Shown in pieces: positions 51,481 through 59,239 of a stretch of 64,000 bases of DNA. The stretch's first letter is position 1; every line of letters begins with the position of its first letter. The DNA lies in NCBI RefSeq assembly GCF_045310525.1, contig NZ_JBJHZY010000001.1:1-64000 (forward strand), read 5' to 3'. Under the pieces are notes generated by a model that made no database searches, was not told where the DNA came from, and worked only from the letters and a program-made list of their open reading frames with translations. Position numbers and translations under genes: made by a program. Source of the stretch: Clostridium_AT radicumherbarum. Lineage in GTDB: Bacteria; Bacillota; Clostridia; Clostridiales; Clostridiaceae.

Positions 51481-51855
51481 ATGGAAAAACAGTTGGCTCT
51501 AACACTAATAGATAATATGATAAATTCTGCCACAATGATGGGTGAAGCTGGGGTTGAATTAGGAATATCATTCGGTAAAACGGACACTCTTGTTGAAAAT
51601 CCTTCAATTAAAGTGAATTGGGATGCTTATGCAGAGCATGGTTCGGATAGAATGGCTCGAAGAGGAGTAACTAAAGAAATGGTTGATTCCAGGGTTTCTA
51701 ATATAAAAGCATTGCAACAGGGGGCTAATAAATATCTTTTTATTACAAAGGATGGTGCTGTTGTTACTACAGATTGAAAGTTAGTAACCACCTATTCGGT
51801 TCAAGATTTTGATGAAAATATGAAAAATATTGTTAATCGGCTTTATGGAAAATAA
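51481..51855 (+). pseudogene. Orphan toxin-tip module 1, with internal stop
   Basis: The frame encodes FGKTDTLVENPSIKVNWDAY, then EHGSDRMARRGVTKEMVDS and KYLFITKDGAVV, up to a TGA at 51775-51777. The same frame continues KLVTTYSVQDFDENMKNIVN and ends at 51855. It aligns along its length with module 2 (52455), which reads GGT where this copy reads TGA within the KLVT context. There is no ribosome binding site, signal or RHS part. The HGxxRMxxRG pattern recalls DUF4258/BECR-type RNase toxins (tentative). Confidence 0.8.
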
Positions 51856-51869
51856 GTGAGGGTAGAACG

Positions 51870-52128
51870 ATGAAACAAAAGGTCACTGAGATAATAAATA
51901 GTTGGGATCCAATAGATTTGTTTCCATATTCTCCAAAGGATGAATACGAAGTAGAAATGAATGTCATAGTAAATCTAAATAGAGCGATTGCCAGATGTAC
52001 AGTCGCTAGTTGATGGGATAAAAAATATTTTTACTAGAAGATTTGGTGGAGATTTTTTTACAAAAGATATTGAAGAGTGTAAACAGATAGCGAACAAGAT
52101 ATATGAGGAATGCTCAATTCAGCTATAA
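51870..52128 (+). pseudogene. DUF1871-like immunity gene 1, frameshifted
   Basis: ATG 51870 opens a frame with INSWDPIDLFPYSPKDEYE, the signature I associate with DUF1871, and stops at TGA after 47 codons. In another frame, from about 51995 to the TAA at 52126-52128, the protein continues LPDVQSLVDGIKNIFTRRFG and ends EECSIQL. Copy 2 (52783) shows the same two halves, proving a frameshift near 51990. It sits directly behind tip module 1, the expected place for its immunity gene. Confidence 0.8.
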
Positions 52129-52159
52129 AAATTATTAGCTTGATTTAGGCAGTCATCTT

Positions 52160-52355
52160 AATAGAGTAGCAGCCTTTCTGTTGGGGTGAGAGCGAAAATC
52201 GTGACGCCAAGCGTCAATAGCTAACTGCAAAGCGTAGCTGGACTGGCTGCAGAATAACGGCTGGGATGTGACTGAAAAGCGAAAGTCATCATTCGCGAGG
52301 TTGTATGCAAAGGTGGCCAGCACAAAACTACTTGCATAATCTCAATTCTGCAGTA
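52160..52355 (+). ncRNA. Structured non-coding segment between toxin modules
   Basis: In the 326-nt gap after immunity copy 1 the base composition changes and many stems can be drawn: ctgcagaat (52247-52255) with attctgcag (52345-52353), tatgcaa (52304-52310) with ttgcata (52332-52338), gacgc/gcgtc (52203-52215), agcta/tagct, and gact/agtc around gaaaagcgaa. The string GAAAAGCGAAAG also occurs in domain I of some group II introns. No reverse transcriptase and no domain V are present, so a truncated intron is only one option. Confidence 0.4.
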
Positions 52356-52454
52356 AGCTAATGTACAAAATAAAATTCAATGTTAAATTGGTAGTAACAG
52401 GAAAAGTATGTTGCTACCATTTTACTTTGTAACTACAGTTTCAGCCCCAAGGGT

Positions 52455-52769
52455 GTGGGTAATGCTGCTGAGATTGGTACAAATTTTGGCAAGCAAGGAA
52501 CTTTAGTTGAGAATCCAGGAATAAAAGTAGATTGTGGCCAATTTTCAAAGCATGGTTTAGGGCGTATATTAGAACGTAATGTTACTACTGACCAAGTTAA
52601 CGAATGGGTAAGAACTGGGAAAGTTCTTCAACAAGGAGTGAACAAATATTTGTTTATTACAAAAGATGGCGCTGCAGTAGTGGCAGAAGGTAAATTAGTT
52701 ACAGTAATGTCAAAGTATGATTATGATGAAGCTATGGAAGTTGTTGTAAAAGCGCTATTTGGCGACTAG
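52455..52769 (+). CDS. Orphan toxin-tip module 2
   Basis: An intact 104-residue frame, homologous to module 1: GTNFGKQGTLVENPGIKVD, HGLGRILERNVTTDQV, KYLFITKDGAAVV and KLVTVMSKYDYDEAM. The frame is already open before the GTG at 52455 and reads FSPKGVGNAAE, so this looks like a tip cut off from a larger RHS protein, not a stand-alone gene. No ribosome binding site is seen. It is probably silent unless recombined behind an RHS core. Confidence 0.65.
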   Translation: MGNAAEIGTNFGKQGTLVENPGIKVDCGQFSKHGLGRILERNVTTDQVNEWVRTGKVLQQGVNKYLFITKDGAAVVAEGKLVTVMSKYDYDEAMEVVVKALFGD

Positions 52770-52782
52770 AAAAGGAGACTTT

Positions 52783-53039
52783 ATGAAATTGTATGATAAA
52801 ATTGAAAAGATAATAAATGAATGGGATCCAATAGACTTATTACCTATTTTTCCGCCTGATGAATACAGAGATGAAATACTTGAAATAATAGAACTGTTAA
52901 AAGATGCTAGAGATAAAGATGAGATTTCTAAGGGAATAAAAAAATATTTTCTGATAACTTTGGGGAATATGTGTTTAAAAAGACATGTGAAGAATGCCTA
53001 ATTATAGCAAAACAATTAATTTCGCTAGAAATTAATTAG
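52783..53039 (+). pseudogene. DUF1871-like immunity gene 2, frameshifted in a poly-A tract
   Basis: ATG 52783 follows AAAAGGAG, 13 nt after tip module 2. The first part reads INEWDPIDLLPIFPPDEY and KDARDKDEISKGIKKY. If the seven-A run at 52938-52944 had eight As, the frame would continue GIKKIFSDNFGEYVFKKT to the TAG at 53037-53039, matching copy 1 (GIKNIFTRRFGG). As it stands the frame ends at 53001 with unrelated residues. This may be a real mutation, a phase-variable tract or a sequencing error. Confidence 0.8.
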
Positions 53040-53216
53040 TCTTGAGCATTAGTGAATAATATTCATGATTAGGATGAATTATCACTTCATAATAACTAAT
53101 AAGCTATAATGAAGAGATTTAGGATTAATCGCAATGTCTAGAGGTGGCTTTTTGTTATTCCCATAAAAATAATGAAAATTATGTCTAATTGCTTCTTCAT
53201 CTACTTTTTTCAACAT

Positions 53217-53334
53217 CATTGAATGAGGCTATGAAAGACCTTGCAGTAAAAGAACCAGGAAGATACTTTGAAACATATGGGAAATTGGTAGTTAGGTATA
53301 AATACAGAAACAGGTGTTGTATGGACAGCTTATA
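53217..53334 (+). pseudogene. Remnant of a further toxin tail
   Basis: One frame reads NEAMKDLAVKEPGRYFETYG and then KLVV; after a one-base shift another reads LGINTETGVVWTAYK and stops. The pieces look like the C-terminal end of a toxin or RHS tip broken by a frameshift. The tail overlaps the start of the next frame at 53314. Confidence 0.45.
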
Positions 53335-54318
53335 AATAGCAGTGGTGACGTAAAGAACAGAATCTTCATTGAAGATATAAAGTCAAATAAAAGCTCCATT
53401 ATAATGAATGAAGGTGAAAGTGTGAACAAAATAGTGGAATATGGAAATAGTGTTTATGGCTGTATTTCAACATATGATTCTTTATCATCTAAAGGCTCAG
53501 TTATAATTTATGTTATAGAGGAATTTGTAGAGAAGATAGTGAAACCAATAGATAAGGAATTAAATTATAGAATTAATGGGAATAAAAAGAAATATAAGTA
53601 TGTGATTTCAAATTGGGAAAAAACTAAGGTTTTAATTAATGAAGGCAAGGTAGAAAAAATTAATTTTGTTCATTTCGATGAAAGAACAATTGATGCTAGA
53701 GTGAAAGGAATAGAGTGTCCAGAGGCTTATATATTTCCAGAACTTATTAATTTTAATATTTTATCTAACATTGAAAATCCTAAAAGAGCAAGTCTTATAG
53801 AGTTTTCAGTAAATAAATGGACTTGTGCGAAGAATAATTCTCAATATGTGTGTTTGGAATTTCAGAAATTAATTGAGATGGTGATATCAAATGTTGAGTG
53901 TGTAGGAGGGTTTATTACAATAGATACTATGGCTGCATACTGCTCTTTCAGTGCACATGAAAGATATGTGGGACTTGGATATATGAATGCCTCAGAGAAT
54001 TTTGATAAATATTTCAGAGGATATAGTTGGGGCAATTATTTAAGCAAGAAACATGTAGAGTTATTAGGAGGAATAGAAAAAATTAAGAAGGAAGCACCTG
54101 TATACTTGGTTAAAACGTTAAGTGATGATGGAGCATATTTACAATTAACAGAGAAAGCTGAAGAAGTTTCAGATGAAGATTTAAGAAAATTAAAAAGATA
54201 CTTTCAAAAAATATTACCCAAAGCTTCATTAATGTTTTTTTCATCTGAAGCTTCACTTAGAAGAATGATAATTGATGAGGATGATGAGTTGGTTTATTTA
54301 GAAAATATGAAGAAATAA
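53314..54318 (+). CDS. Immunity-like protein with an RHS-core scar at its start
   Basis: The 334-residue frame starts with GQLINSSGDVKN, almost the same as GQVINSSGEVKN in the RHS core of the large toxin (49330-49370 region), also at DNA level. The rest is unlike RHS. Its C-terminal half (YFRGYSWGNYLSKKHVELLG, then a hydrophilic KAEEVSDEDLRKLKRYF and FQKILP) resembles DUF3396-type immunity proteins in my judgement, without a database check. No ribosome binding site precedes GTG 53314; ATG 53404 is an alternative start without one either. Confidence 0.6.
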   Translation: MLYGQLINSSGDVKNRIFIEDIKSNKSSIIMNEGESVNKIVEYGNSVYGCISTYDSLSSKGSVIIYVIEEFVEKIVKPIDKELNYRINGNKKKYKYVISNWEKTKVLINEGKVEKINFVHFDERTIDARVKGIECPEAYIFPELINFNILSNIENPKRASLIEFSVNKWTCAKNNSQYVCLEFQKLIEMVISNVECVGGFITIDTMAAYCSFSAHERYVGLGYMNASENFDKYFRGYSWGNYLSKKHVELLGGIEKIKKEAPVYLVKTLSDDGAYLQLTEKAEEVSDEDLRKLKRYFQKILPKASLMFFSSEASLRRMIIDEDDELVYLENMKK

Positions 54319-54925
54319 AACTCAAATACACATCGTTGTTATGAAAGGTTAATGCTTTTATAGAAGAGGTGTTAGCCTTTTTCTAATTCTAAAAATATTG
54401 AAAGCGGTAAAGAGACGCTGATAAATAAATTGCATAGAAATTCAAAATACATTTAGAGGAATACGGAAAGAGTTCAAAAACAGTTCAAAGCTATATAGGA
54501 GATACTTCTGCCTTATCGGTAAACCACCATTTAAGTATTCAAGGGGTGAAATATCTTCAAATTATAACCCGAGAACTGGTTCAAGTATGAGAACCATAAA
54601 TTATGCTATATAAGAATATCACTGCAAAAATTAGAATAAACTGGATACAAAAATTATTTGTTTGATTATATTGTATTTATGTAATACTAATAAAAAAATT
54701 AGCTGCATAATAATTGATGAGGATGATGAATTAGTTTATTTAGATTAAGTTACCTTCGAGTAAGGGGAAAAAGGTCAATATTGGAATCTATGGTGAACAC
54801 AAGAAAATATTCATAACATTTTGGTATAAAAATTATTTAGAGGTCTTGAATCTTCTTATTACGAATTGTATAAATAGTAAAGCTACTTATATTGATCCAA
54901 ATGTGCTTAAGCTTTTAAATATAAG
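54319..54925. other. Decayed stretch with a duplicated gene end
   Basis: No intact gene is seen. A weak hairpin aaaggttaa/ttagccttt with Ts lies at 54344-54382. Bases 54710-54742 repeat the 3' end of the previous gene (54268-54300) with two mismatches, again coding IIDEDDELVYL. This implies a second, mostly lost copy of that immunity-like gene. Confidence 0.6.
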
Positions 54926-54930
54926 ATGAA

Positions 54931-54970
54931 GCCTTCTAATATAGATAAGAATAAGTCTATATTAGAAGGC
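54931..54970 (-). terminator. Terminator of the sigma-54 regulator gene
   Basis: gccttctaatataga (54931-54945) pairs with tctatattagaaggc (54956-54970), 15 bp. Read leftwards it follows the regulator stop codon by about 32 nt and is followed by a T-rich stretch (ttcatcttatattt). Confidence 0.75.
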
Positions 54971-55002
54971 TCTCAGGTAACATTCCATATTGTAATTTTT
55001 AT

Positions 55003-56673
55003 TTATTTTTCATCTAAGCTTATACCATACTTCTCGCACTTAAGAGATACAGTCCTATGGGTAAGGCCAAGGGCCTTTCCAGCCTTGTTAAAGCTTTTGT
55101 ATTTTTTCATGGCAAGCTTTATAAGTTCTTTCTCATACTCTTCTAAAGGGAGGATATCTCCATCTACTAAGTTTACTAGGCTAGTACTACTTGGCTTAAT
55201 ATTTGTTATATAAATAGGTAAATCCTTTAAAGTTATTGAGCTGTTATCACATAGATTTATGGCTCTTTCAATTATATTCTGAAGTTCTCTTATGTTACCC
55301 GGCCAGTCATAGCTTTGCAAATATTGTATAGCTTCCTTATCAATATGAGTGATTTTCTTATTTAATGTATTACTTAATTTATTAATAAAGTGCTCGATTA
55401 AAAGGTTTATATCTTCTTTTCTCTCTCGAAGGGGCGGAAGGGATATAGAGATAACATTTAATCTATAGTAAAGGTCCTCTCTAAAATCACCGCTCTTTAG
55501 CATTTCCTCTAAGTTTCTATTGGTAGCTGCTAGGACTCGCACATCTACCTTATGGGTTTCATTGCTGCCGATGCTTTCAAATTCTTTTTCCTGAAGCACT
55601 CTTAAGAGTTTAACCTGCATAGTCCTTGGCATGTCGCCAATTTCATCTAAGAAAATTGTGCCGCCGTCTGCTAGAAGGAATTTGCCTGGCTTATTTTTAA
55701 CAGCACCTGTAAAGGCTCCCTTTTCATAGCCAAAGAGCTCGCTTTCTAAAAGATTTTCTGGGATAGCGGCGCAATTTACACGTACAAAAGGTTTATCCTT
55801 CCTTTTGCTGTGATTGTGTATAGCCTTTGCGATTAGTTCCTTTCCTGTTCCACTTTCACCCCGAATTAATACAGTGGAGGTGGAGTGTGATGCTTTTTCA
55901 GCAATTAATAGGGCTTCCTTTAAGCTGCCGCTTGAGCCAATTATATTAGCAAAGTGATTATTTTTTAAGGTGTGTTTTTGGAGCTCTTCTTTGTAGTAGC
56001 TAAGTTCTTCCTGATAGTGTTCCAGTTTTTTAGCAAGCTCAGATATATCTTGAAACACACCAATAGCCCCAATTGCCTTATTATTTGAAATAATAGGGGA
56101 ACGGTTTGTAATTACAATATGCTCGTTTATCTGCATAGTTTCACCAGTGCTCTTTTCTTTGGTTTTTATAACCTTTGGAAGACAGGAATATGGAATAACT
56201 TCGTTTACGTTTCTTCCAAGCACCTCACTAATATTTTTATTTACTAGTTTTAAGGTATATTCATTTGCAGAGGTTACGTTGGAATTGGCATCTATAACTA
56301 TTACGCCTAGAGGCAGATTTTCTAAGATCTGTTCATTGGCAATTGTATTTTCTTCTATTAAGGCATCTATATTGGTTAATATTTTCCCTTGAGGCTCGAT
56401 TTGTGTTGTTATAAAATTACATAACTCAAGAACAGAATTCCTTCCGGCTGTTGTTTCCTCAATTGAAGATATTTCTACTATTTCATTTTCTCTGATTTTT
56501 AAGGATAAAAGAGCAAGCATACTAATAGCTATAGGATCTTTACTATCTAGCTTTCTTATATAAAGATTTATATTATATTTGCCCTTAAGCTCAGCTGCCT
56601 TATGAACTATCATAGCAGCAATTCTTGTATGCACTCCGTTTTGAACATTTACAACTATACTATTCTTATACAT
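55003..56673 (-). CDS. Sigma-54-dependent activator with HPr and PAS domains
   Basis: 556 residues. Residues 1 to about 90 are an HPr-like domain: NGVHTR places a histidine at position 15, the site phosphorylated by Enzyme I in HPr, and ISMLALLSL matches the regulatory serine region. A PAS domain (about 120-230) precedes the AAA+ domain with Walker A GESGTGKE, the sigma-54 contact loop GAFTGA and Walker B GTIFLDEIGDM. A Fis-type helix-turn-helix ends the protein (NKAGKALGLTHRTVSLK). The gene is divergent from ptsI. The start at 56673 follows GGGAGAAG; the frame extends upstream to 56745 without a ribosome binding site. Confidence 0.92.
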   Translation of the reverse strand: MYKNSIVVNVQNGVHTRIAAMIVHKAAELKGKYNINLYIRKLDSKDPIAISMLALLSLKIRENEIVEISSIEETTAGRNSVLELCNFITTQIEPQGKILTNIDALIEENTIANEQILENLPLGVIVIDANSNVTSANEYTLKLVNKNISEVLGRNVNEVIPYSCLPKVIKTKEKSTGETMQINEHIVITNRSPIISNNKAIGAIGVFQDISELAKKLEHYQEELSYYKEELQKHTLKNNHFANIIGSSGSLKEALLIAEKASHSTSTVLIRGESGTGKELIAKAIHNHSKRKDKPFVRVNCAAIPENLLESELFGYEKGAFTGAVKNKPGKFLLADGGTIFLDEIGDMPRTMQVKLLRVLQEKEFESIGSNETHKVDVRVLAATNRNLEEMLKSGDFREDLYYRLNVISISLPPLRERKEDINLLIEHFINKLSNTLNKKITHIDKEAIQYLQSYDWPGNIRELQNIIERAINLCDNSSITLKDLPIYITNIKPSSTSLVNLVDGDILPLEEYEKELIKLAMKKYKSFNKAGKALGLTHRTVSLKCEKYGISLDEK

Positions 56674-56685
56674 GATCTTCTCCCT

Positions 56686-56702
56686 TTGATAAAAAATATC
56701 AA
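56686..56702. promoter_or_regulatory. Inverted repeat site 1 (TTGATA-N5-TATCAA)
   Basis: ttgata-aaaaa-tatcaa, a perfect 6-bp inverted repeat. It lies just upstream of the regulator's ribosome binding site. It is one of three identical half-site pairs in the intergenic region; probable binding site of the activator's Fis domain. Confidence 0.75.
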
Positions 56703-56715
56703 ATACGCTATAATA

Positions 56716-56732
56716 TTGATAAAAAGTATCAA
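56716..56732. promoter_or_regulatory. Inverted repeat site 2 (TTGATA-N5-TATCAA)
   Basis: ttgata-aaaag-tatcaa, extended by A/T on each side. Its centre is 30 bp from that of site 1, about three helical turns. A further palindrome tatcatgata follows at about 56733-56742. Confidence 0.75.
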
Positions 56733-56807
56733 TATCATGATACACTAAGTATTTTATTATGTCTAGATAAATATCAGGACAAAAACTAAAGTATAATTAT
56801 TGTGCCT

Positions 56808-56824
56808 TTGATAGAAAATATCAA
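56808..56824. promoter_or_regulatory. Inverted repeat site 3 (TTGATA-N5-TATCAA)
   Basis: ttgata-gaaaa-tatcaa. The centre is about 75 bp upstream of the predicted ptsI start of transcription, the usual distance range for an upstream activator sequence of a sigma-54 promoter. Confidence 0.75.
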
Positions 56825-56865
56825 GAGAAATATTAAGAATGCTTGATTTTAGGCATTTTTTAATT

Positions 56866-56880
56866 TGGCATAAAACTTGC
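56866..56880 (+). promoter_or_regulatory. Sigma-54 (-24/-12) promoter of ptsI
   Basis: TGGCATAAAACTTGC has the invariant GG (56867-56868) and GC (56879-56880) with exactly 10 bp between, fitting TGGCAC-N5-TTGC. Transcription should start near 56892, 44 nt before the ptsI ATG. The divergent activator next to it makes the assignment strong. Confidence 0.9.
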
Positions 56881-56935
56881 TATTAATATAATAGTATAGA
56901 TATTATTATATTTTTATAAGGGAGTGTATACGTAT

Positions 56936-58552
56936 ATGAAGAAAGGAATTGCAGCTTCAAGAGGCTATGCTATAGGAAAGGTAGCTCTAAAAGTTAGAAA
57001 AGAGCAAACTATAATTGAAAGAAAAATTGAGAATATAGAAGAAGAGAAAATCAGATTTGACGAAGCAGTTGAAAAATCCAGACAACAGCTTATAAAGATT
57101 AAGGAAAAGACAAAAGTAGAAATGGGAGATGATAAGGCGGAGGTTTTTGAAAGCCATTTAATGCTTTTAGATGATCCTGAATTTACAGGCTCTGTAGTAA
57201 GTAGTATTGAAAGTAATCTGATAAATTCAGAAAAGGCTTTGAAGGATGTTGTAGATATGTTTCTTACCATGTTTGAAGCTATGGATGATGAATACATGAG
57301 AGAAAGAGCAGCAGATGTTAAAGACGTAGGAAATAGAATACTCAATAACCTTCTTGGAATAGCTATGGAGGGCATGGGCAGCTTAGATAACAACACTGTT
57401 GTTGTTGCACATGACTTAACACCATCAGATACAGCAGAGCTTGATAAGAGCAAGGTTATAGCTTTTTTAACTAACATTGGTGGAAGAACCTCTCATAGTG
57501 CTATTATGGCTAGAACCTTAGAAATCCCAGCTGTTGTTGGATTAGGTGATATAACTGAGGCAGTTAAAGATGGAGATACGGTTATTGTTGATGGAATAGA
57601 AGGCAAAGCAATAATAAATCCTACTGAGGCTGAAATAAAAGAATACACAGCAAAGAAGGAAAAATTAGAAGCTGAGAAGGAAGAACTGAAAAAGCTTGTA
57701 AAGCTTGAGACTAGAACAAAACAAGGTAAGAGGGTTGAAGTTGTTGGTAATATAGGAAAGCCAGAGGATGTACTTAGAGTAATTGAAAATGGCGGAGAGG
57801 GAGTAGGACTATTTAGAACTGAATTCTTATATATGGACAGAGAAACTATGCCTTCTGAAGAAGAGCAGTTTGAAGCCTATAAATTTGTAGCAGAGAAGCT
57901 TGAGGGAAAGCCTGTTGTTATAAGAACCTTGGATATTGGCGGGGACAAGAAGCTTCCTTATTTACCTTTACCAGAGGAAATGAATCCATTCTTAGGTTAT
58001 AGAGCAATAAGAATTTGCCTAGATAAGGTTGATCTATTTAAGATTCAGCTTAGAGCACTTTTAAGAGCTTCAGCCTTTGGAAACATAAAAATAATGTTCC
58101 CTATGATATCATCTTTATCAGAATTTAAACAGGCAAAGGATATTTTAAATGAGTGCAAAGCAGAATTAAGAAGCGAAGGCAAAGACTTTAATGATGACTT
58201 AGAAACAGGAATAATGGTAGAAATTCCTGCTGCAGCAGTTATGGCAGATGAACTTGCAAAGCATGTAGACTTCTTTAGCATTGGTACAAATGATTTAATT
58301 CAATACACGCTAGCAGCTGACAGAATGAATGAGAAAATCTCTTATCTATACAACCCAATGCATCCAGCTGTGCTTAGACTTATAAAGATGACAATAGACG
58401 CAGCCCACAAGGAAGGCAAATGGTGTGGAATGTGCGGAGAGATGGCAGGGGAGGAAACAGCTATAGAAACACTATTAGAGTATGGTCTAGATGAATTCTC
58501 CATGAGTGCTTCTTCGATATTAAGAGCTAAACAGATAATTATAAATAAATAA
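56936..58552 (+). CDS. ptsI: Phosphoenolpyruvate-protein phosphotransferase (PTS Enzyme I)
   Basis: Takes phosphate from PEP and passes it to HPr. The 538 residues carry the phosphohistidine motif GGRTSHSAIMAR (His187), the PEP-binding motifs GVGLFRTEFLYM and IGTNDLIQY, and a C-terminal active-site Cys in WCGMCGEMAG. ATG 56936 follows AAGGGAGTG; the GTG at 56924 lies in that site. No ptsH or sugar transporter is adjacent. Expression from a sigma-54 promoter suggests a conditional role, possibly serving a particular PTS or the HPr-domain regulator beside it. Confidence 0.94.
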   Translation: MKKGIAASRGYAIGKVALKVRKEQTIIERKIENIEEEKIRFDEAVEKSRQQLIKIKEKTKVEMGDDKAEVFESHLMLLDDPEFTGSVVSSIESNLINSEKALKDVVDMFLTMFEAMDDEYMRERAADVKDVGNRILNNLLGIAMEGMGSLDNNTVVVAHDLTPSDTAELDKSKVIAFLTNIGGRTSHSAIMARTLEIPAVVGLGDITEAVKDGDTVIVDGIEGKAIINPTEAEIKEYTAKKEKLEAEKEELKKLVKLETRTKQGKRVEVVGNIGKPEDVLRVIENGGEGVGLFRTEFLYMDRETMPSEEEQFEAYKFVAEKLEGKPVVIRTLDIGGDKKLPYLPLPEEMNPFLGYRAIRICLDKVDLFKIQLRALLRASAFGNIKIMFPMISSLSEFKQAKDILNECKAELRSEGKDFNDDLETGIMVEIPAAAVMADELAKHVDFFSIGTNDLIQYTLAADRMNEKISYLYNPMHPAVLRLIKMTIDAAHKEGKWCGMCGEMAGEETAIETLLEYGLDEFSMSASSILRAKQIIINK

Positions 58553-58560
58553 TACGTAAC

Positions 58561-58600
58561 AAGAGCCGCCCTATTGCAAATAAGACAATAGGCGGCTCTT
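58561..58600 (+). terminator. Hairpin terminator after ptsI
   Basis: aagagccgccctattg (58561-58576) pairs with caataggcggctctt (58586-58600), 15 bp with one bulge. The following T-run is weak (gacttattgg), so efficiency is uncertain. Confidence 0.75.
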
Positions 58601-58609
58601 GACTTATTG

Positions 58610-58636
58610 GTAACTTTCTATATAATTTTTCGTATA
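58610..58636 (+). promoter_or_regulatory. ECF-type promoter upstream of the sigma factor gene
   Basis: GTAAC (58610-58614) and CGTATA (58631-58636) are separated by 16 bp, matching the AAC / CGT pattern of ECF sigma factors such as SigW. It lies about 50 nt before the ECF gene, so the sigma factor probably transcribes its own operon. Confidence 0.7.
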
Positions 58637-58684
58637 TAATATTAAACATACATGAATTAACATATTAAAGGTGGGGATTTAATC

Positions 58685-59239
58685 ATGGAGGAGGATCTTA
58701 AACTGGTTTTAGAAATACTGAAAGGCAATATTGACAGCTTTAACATATTAGTTAATAAATATGAACTAAGCATACTGCGTTTTGTATATAACACTGTAAA
58801 AGATAAGGAAGCAGCAGAGGATATAACACAGGAGGTTTTTATTACAGTTTATAATAAATTATATACCTTCAATAAAGAATATAAATTCTCAAACTGGCTT
58901 TATCAAATTGCTAGAAATAAATGCATTGATTACATAAGAAAGTATAAAAGAGTATATGAAGCAAATGTTGAAGAGGTGGGAGAAATGGTATCTAAAGAGA
59001 TATCCCCAGAACAAAGTACAGAATTTAAAGAAGTGAAGAGATTAGTGGAGAGTTTTATAGAAACCTTAAGTGATACAGATAAGCAGATAATTTTACTTAG
59101 ATACTCAGACGAAAACATGACCTTTTCAGATATTGCAGAGGTACTTAGGCTTGGGGAGTCTGTTGTGAAAAAGAGGTATTATAAGACCAGGGAGAGATTT
59201 AGAGAATATAGAATCATAAAGGAAACGGGGTGTAGATAA
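58685..59239 (+). CDS. ECF-family RNA polymerase sigma factor
   Basis: 184 residues with sigma region 2 (DITQEVFITVYNKLYTF, then FSNWLYQIARNKCIDYIRK) for -10 recognition and region 4 (LSDTDKQIILLRYSDENMTF, then FSDIAEVLRLGESVVKKR) for -35 recognition. It is followed with a 1-base overlap by a zinc-finger anti-sigma gene, the standard pair. The inducing stress cannot be read from the sequence. Confidence 0.93.
   Translation: MEEDLKLVLEILKGNIDSFNILVNKYELSILRFVYNTVKDKEAAEDITQEVFITVYNKLYTFNKEYKFSNWLYQIARNKCIDYIRKYKRVYEANVEEVGEMVSKEISPEQSTEFKEVKRLVESFIETLSDTDKQIILLRYSDENMTFSDIAEVLRLGESVVKKRYYKTRERFREYRIIKETGCR

Noticed and set aside
52160..52355. Complete group II intron
   Set aside because: No reverse transcriptase ORF, no domain V sequence and too short; only a short motif is shared.
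50823..54925. Transposase or integrase genes driving module exchange
   Set aside because: No frame in this stretch resembles a transposase, recombinase or integrase.
54926..55213. Rightward 95-codon frame near the sigma-54 regulator
   Set aside because: It is antisense to the 3' end of the regulator and covers its terminator; no ribosome binding site.
55003..56673. Phosphomimetic Asp in place of the HPr regulatory serine
   Set aside because: A gapless alignment suggested Asp46, but aligning LSLKI with the HPr MSLGI shows a 5-residue insertion and a retained serine (Ser51).
56746..56800. Upstream extension of the sigma-54 regulator start
   Set aside because: The frame is open to 56745, but the added residues overlap the TTGATA sites and lack a ribosome binding site; the HPr-like sequence starts at MYKNS with His exactly at position 15.
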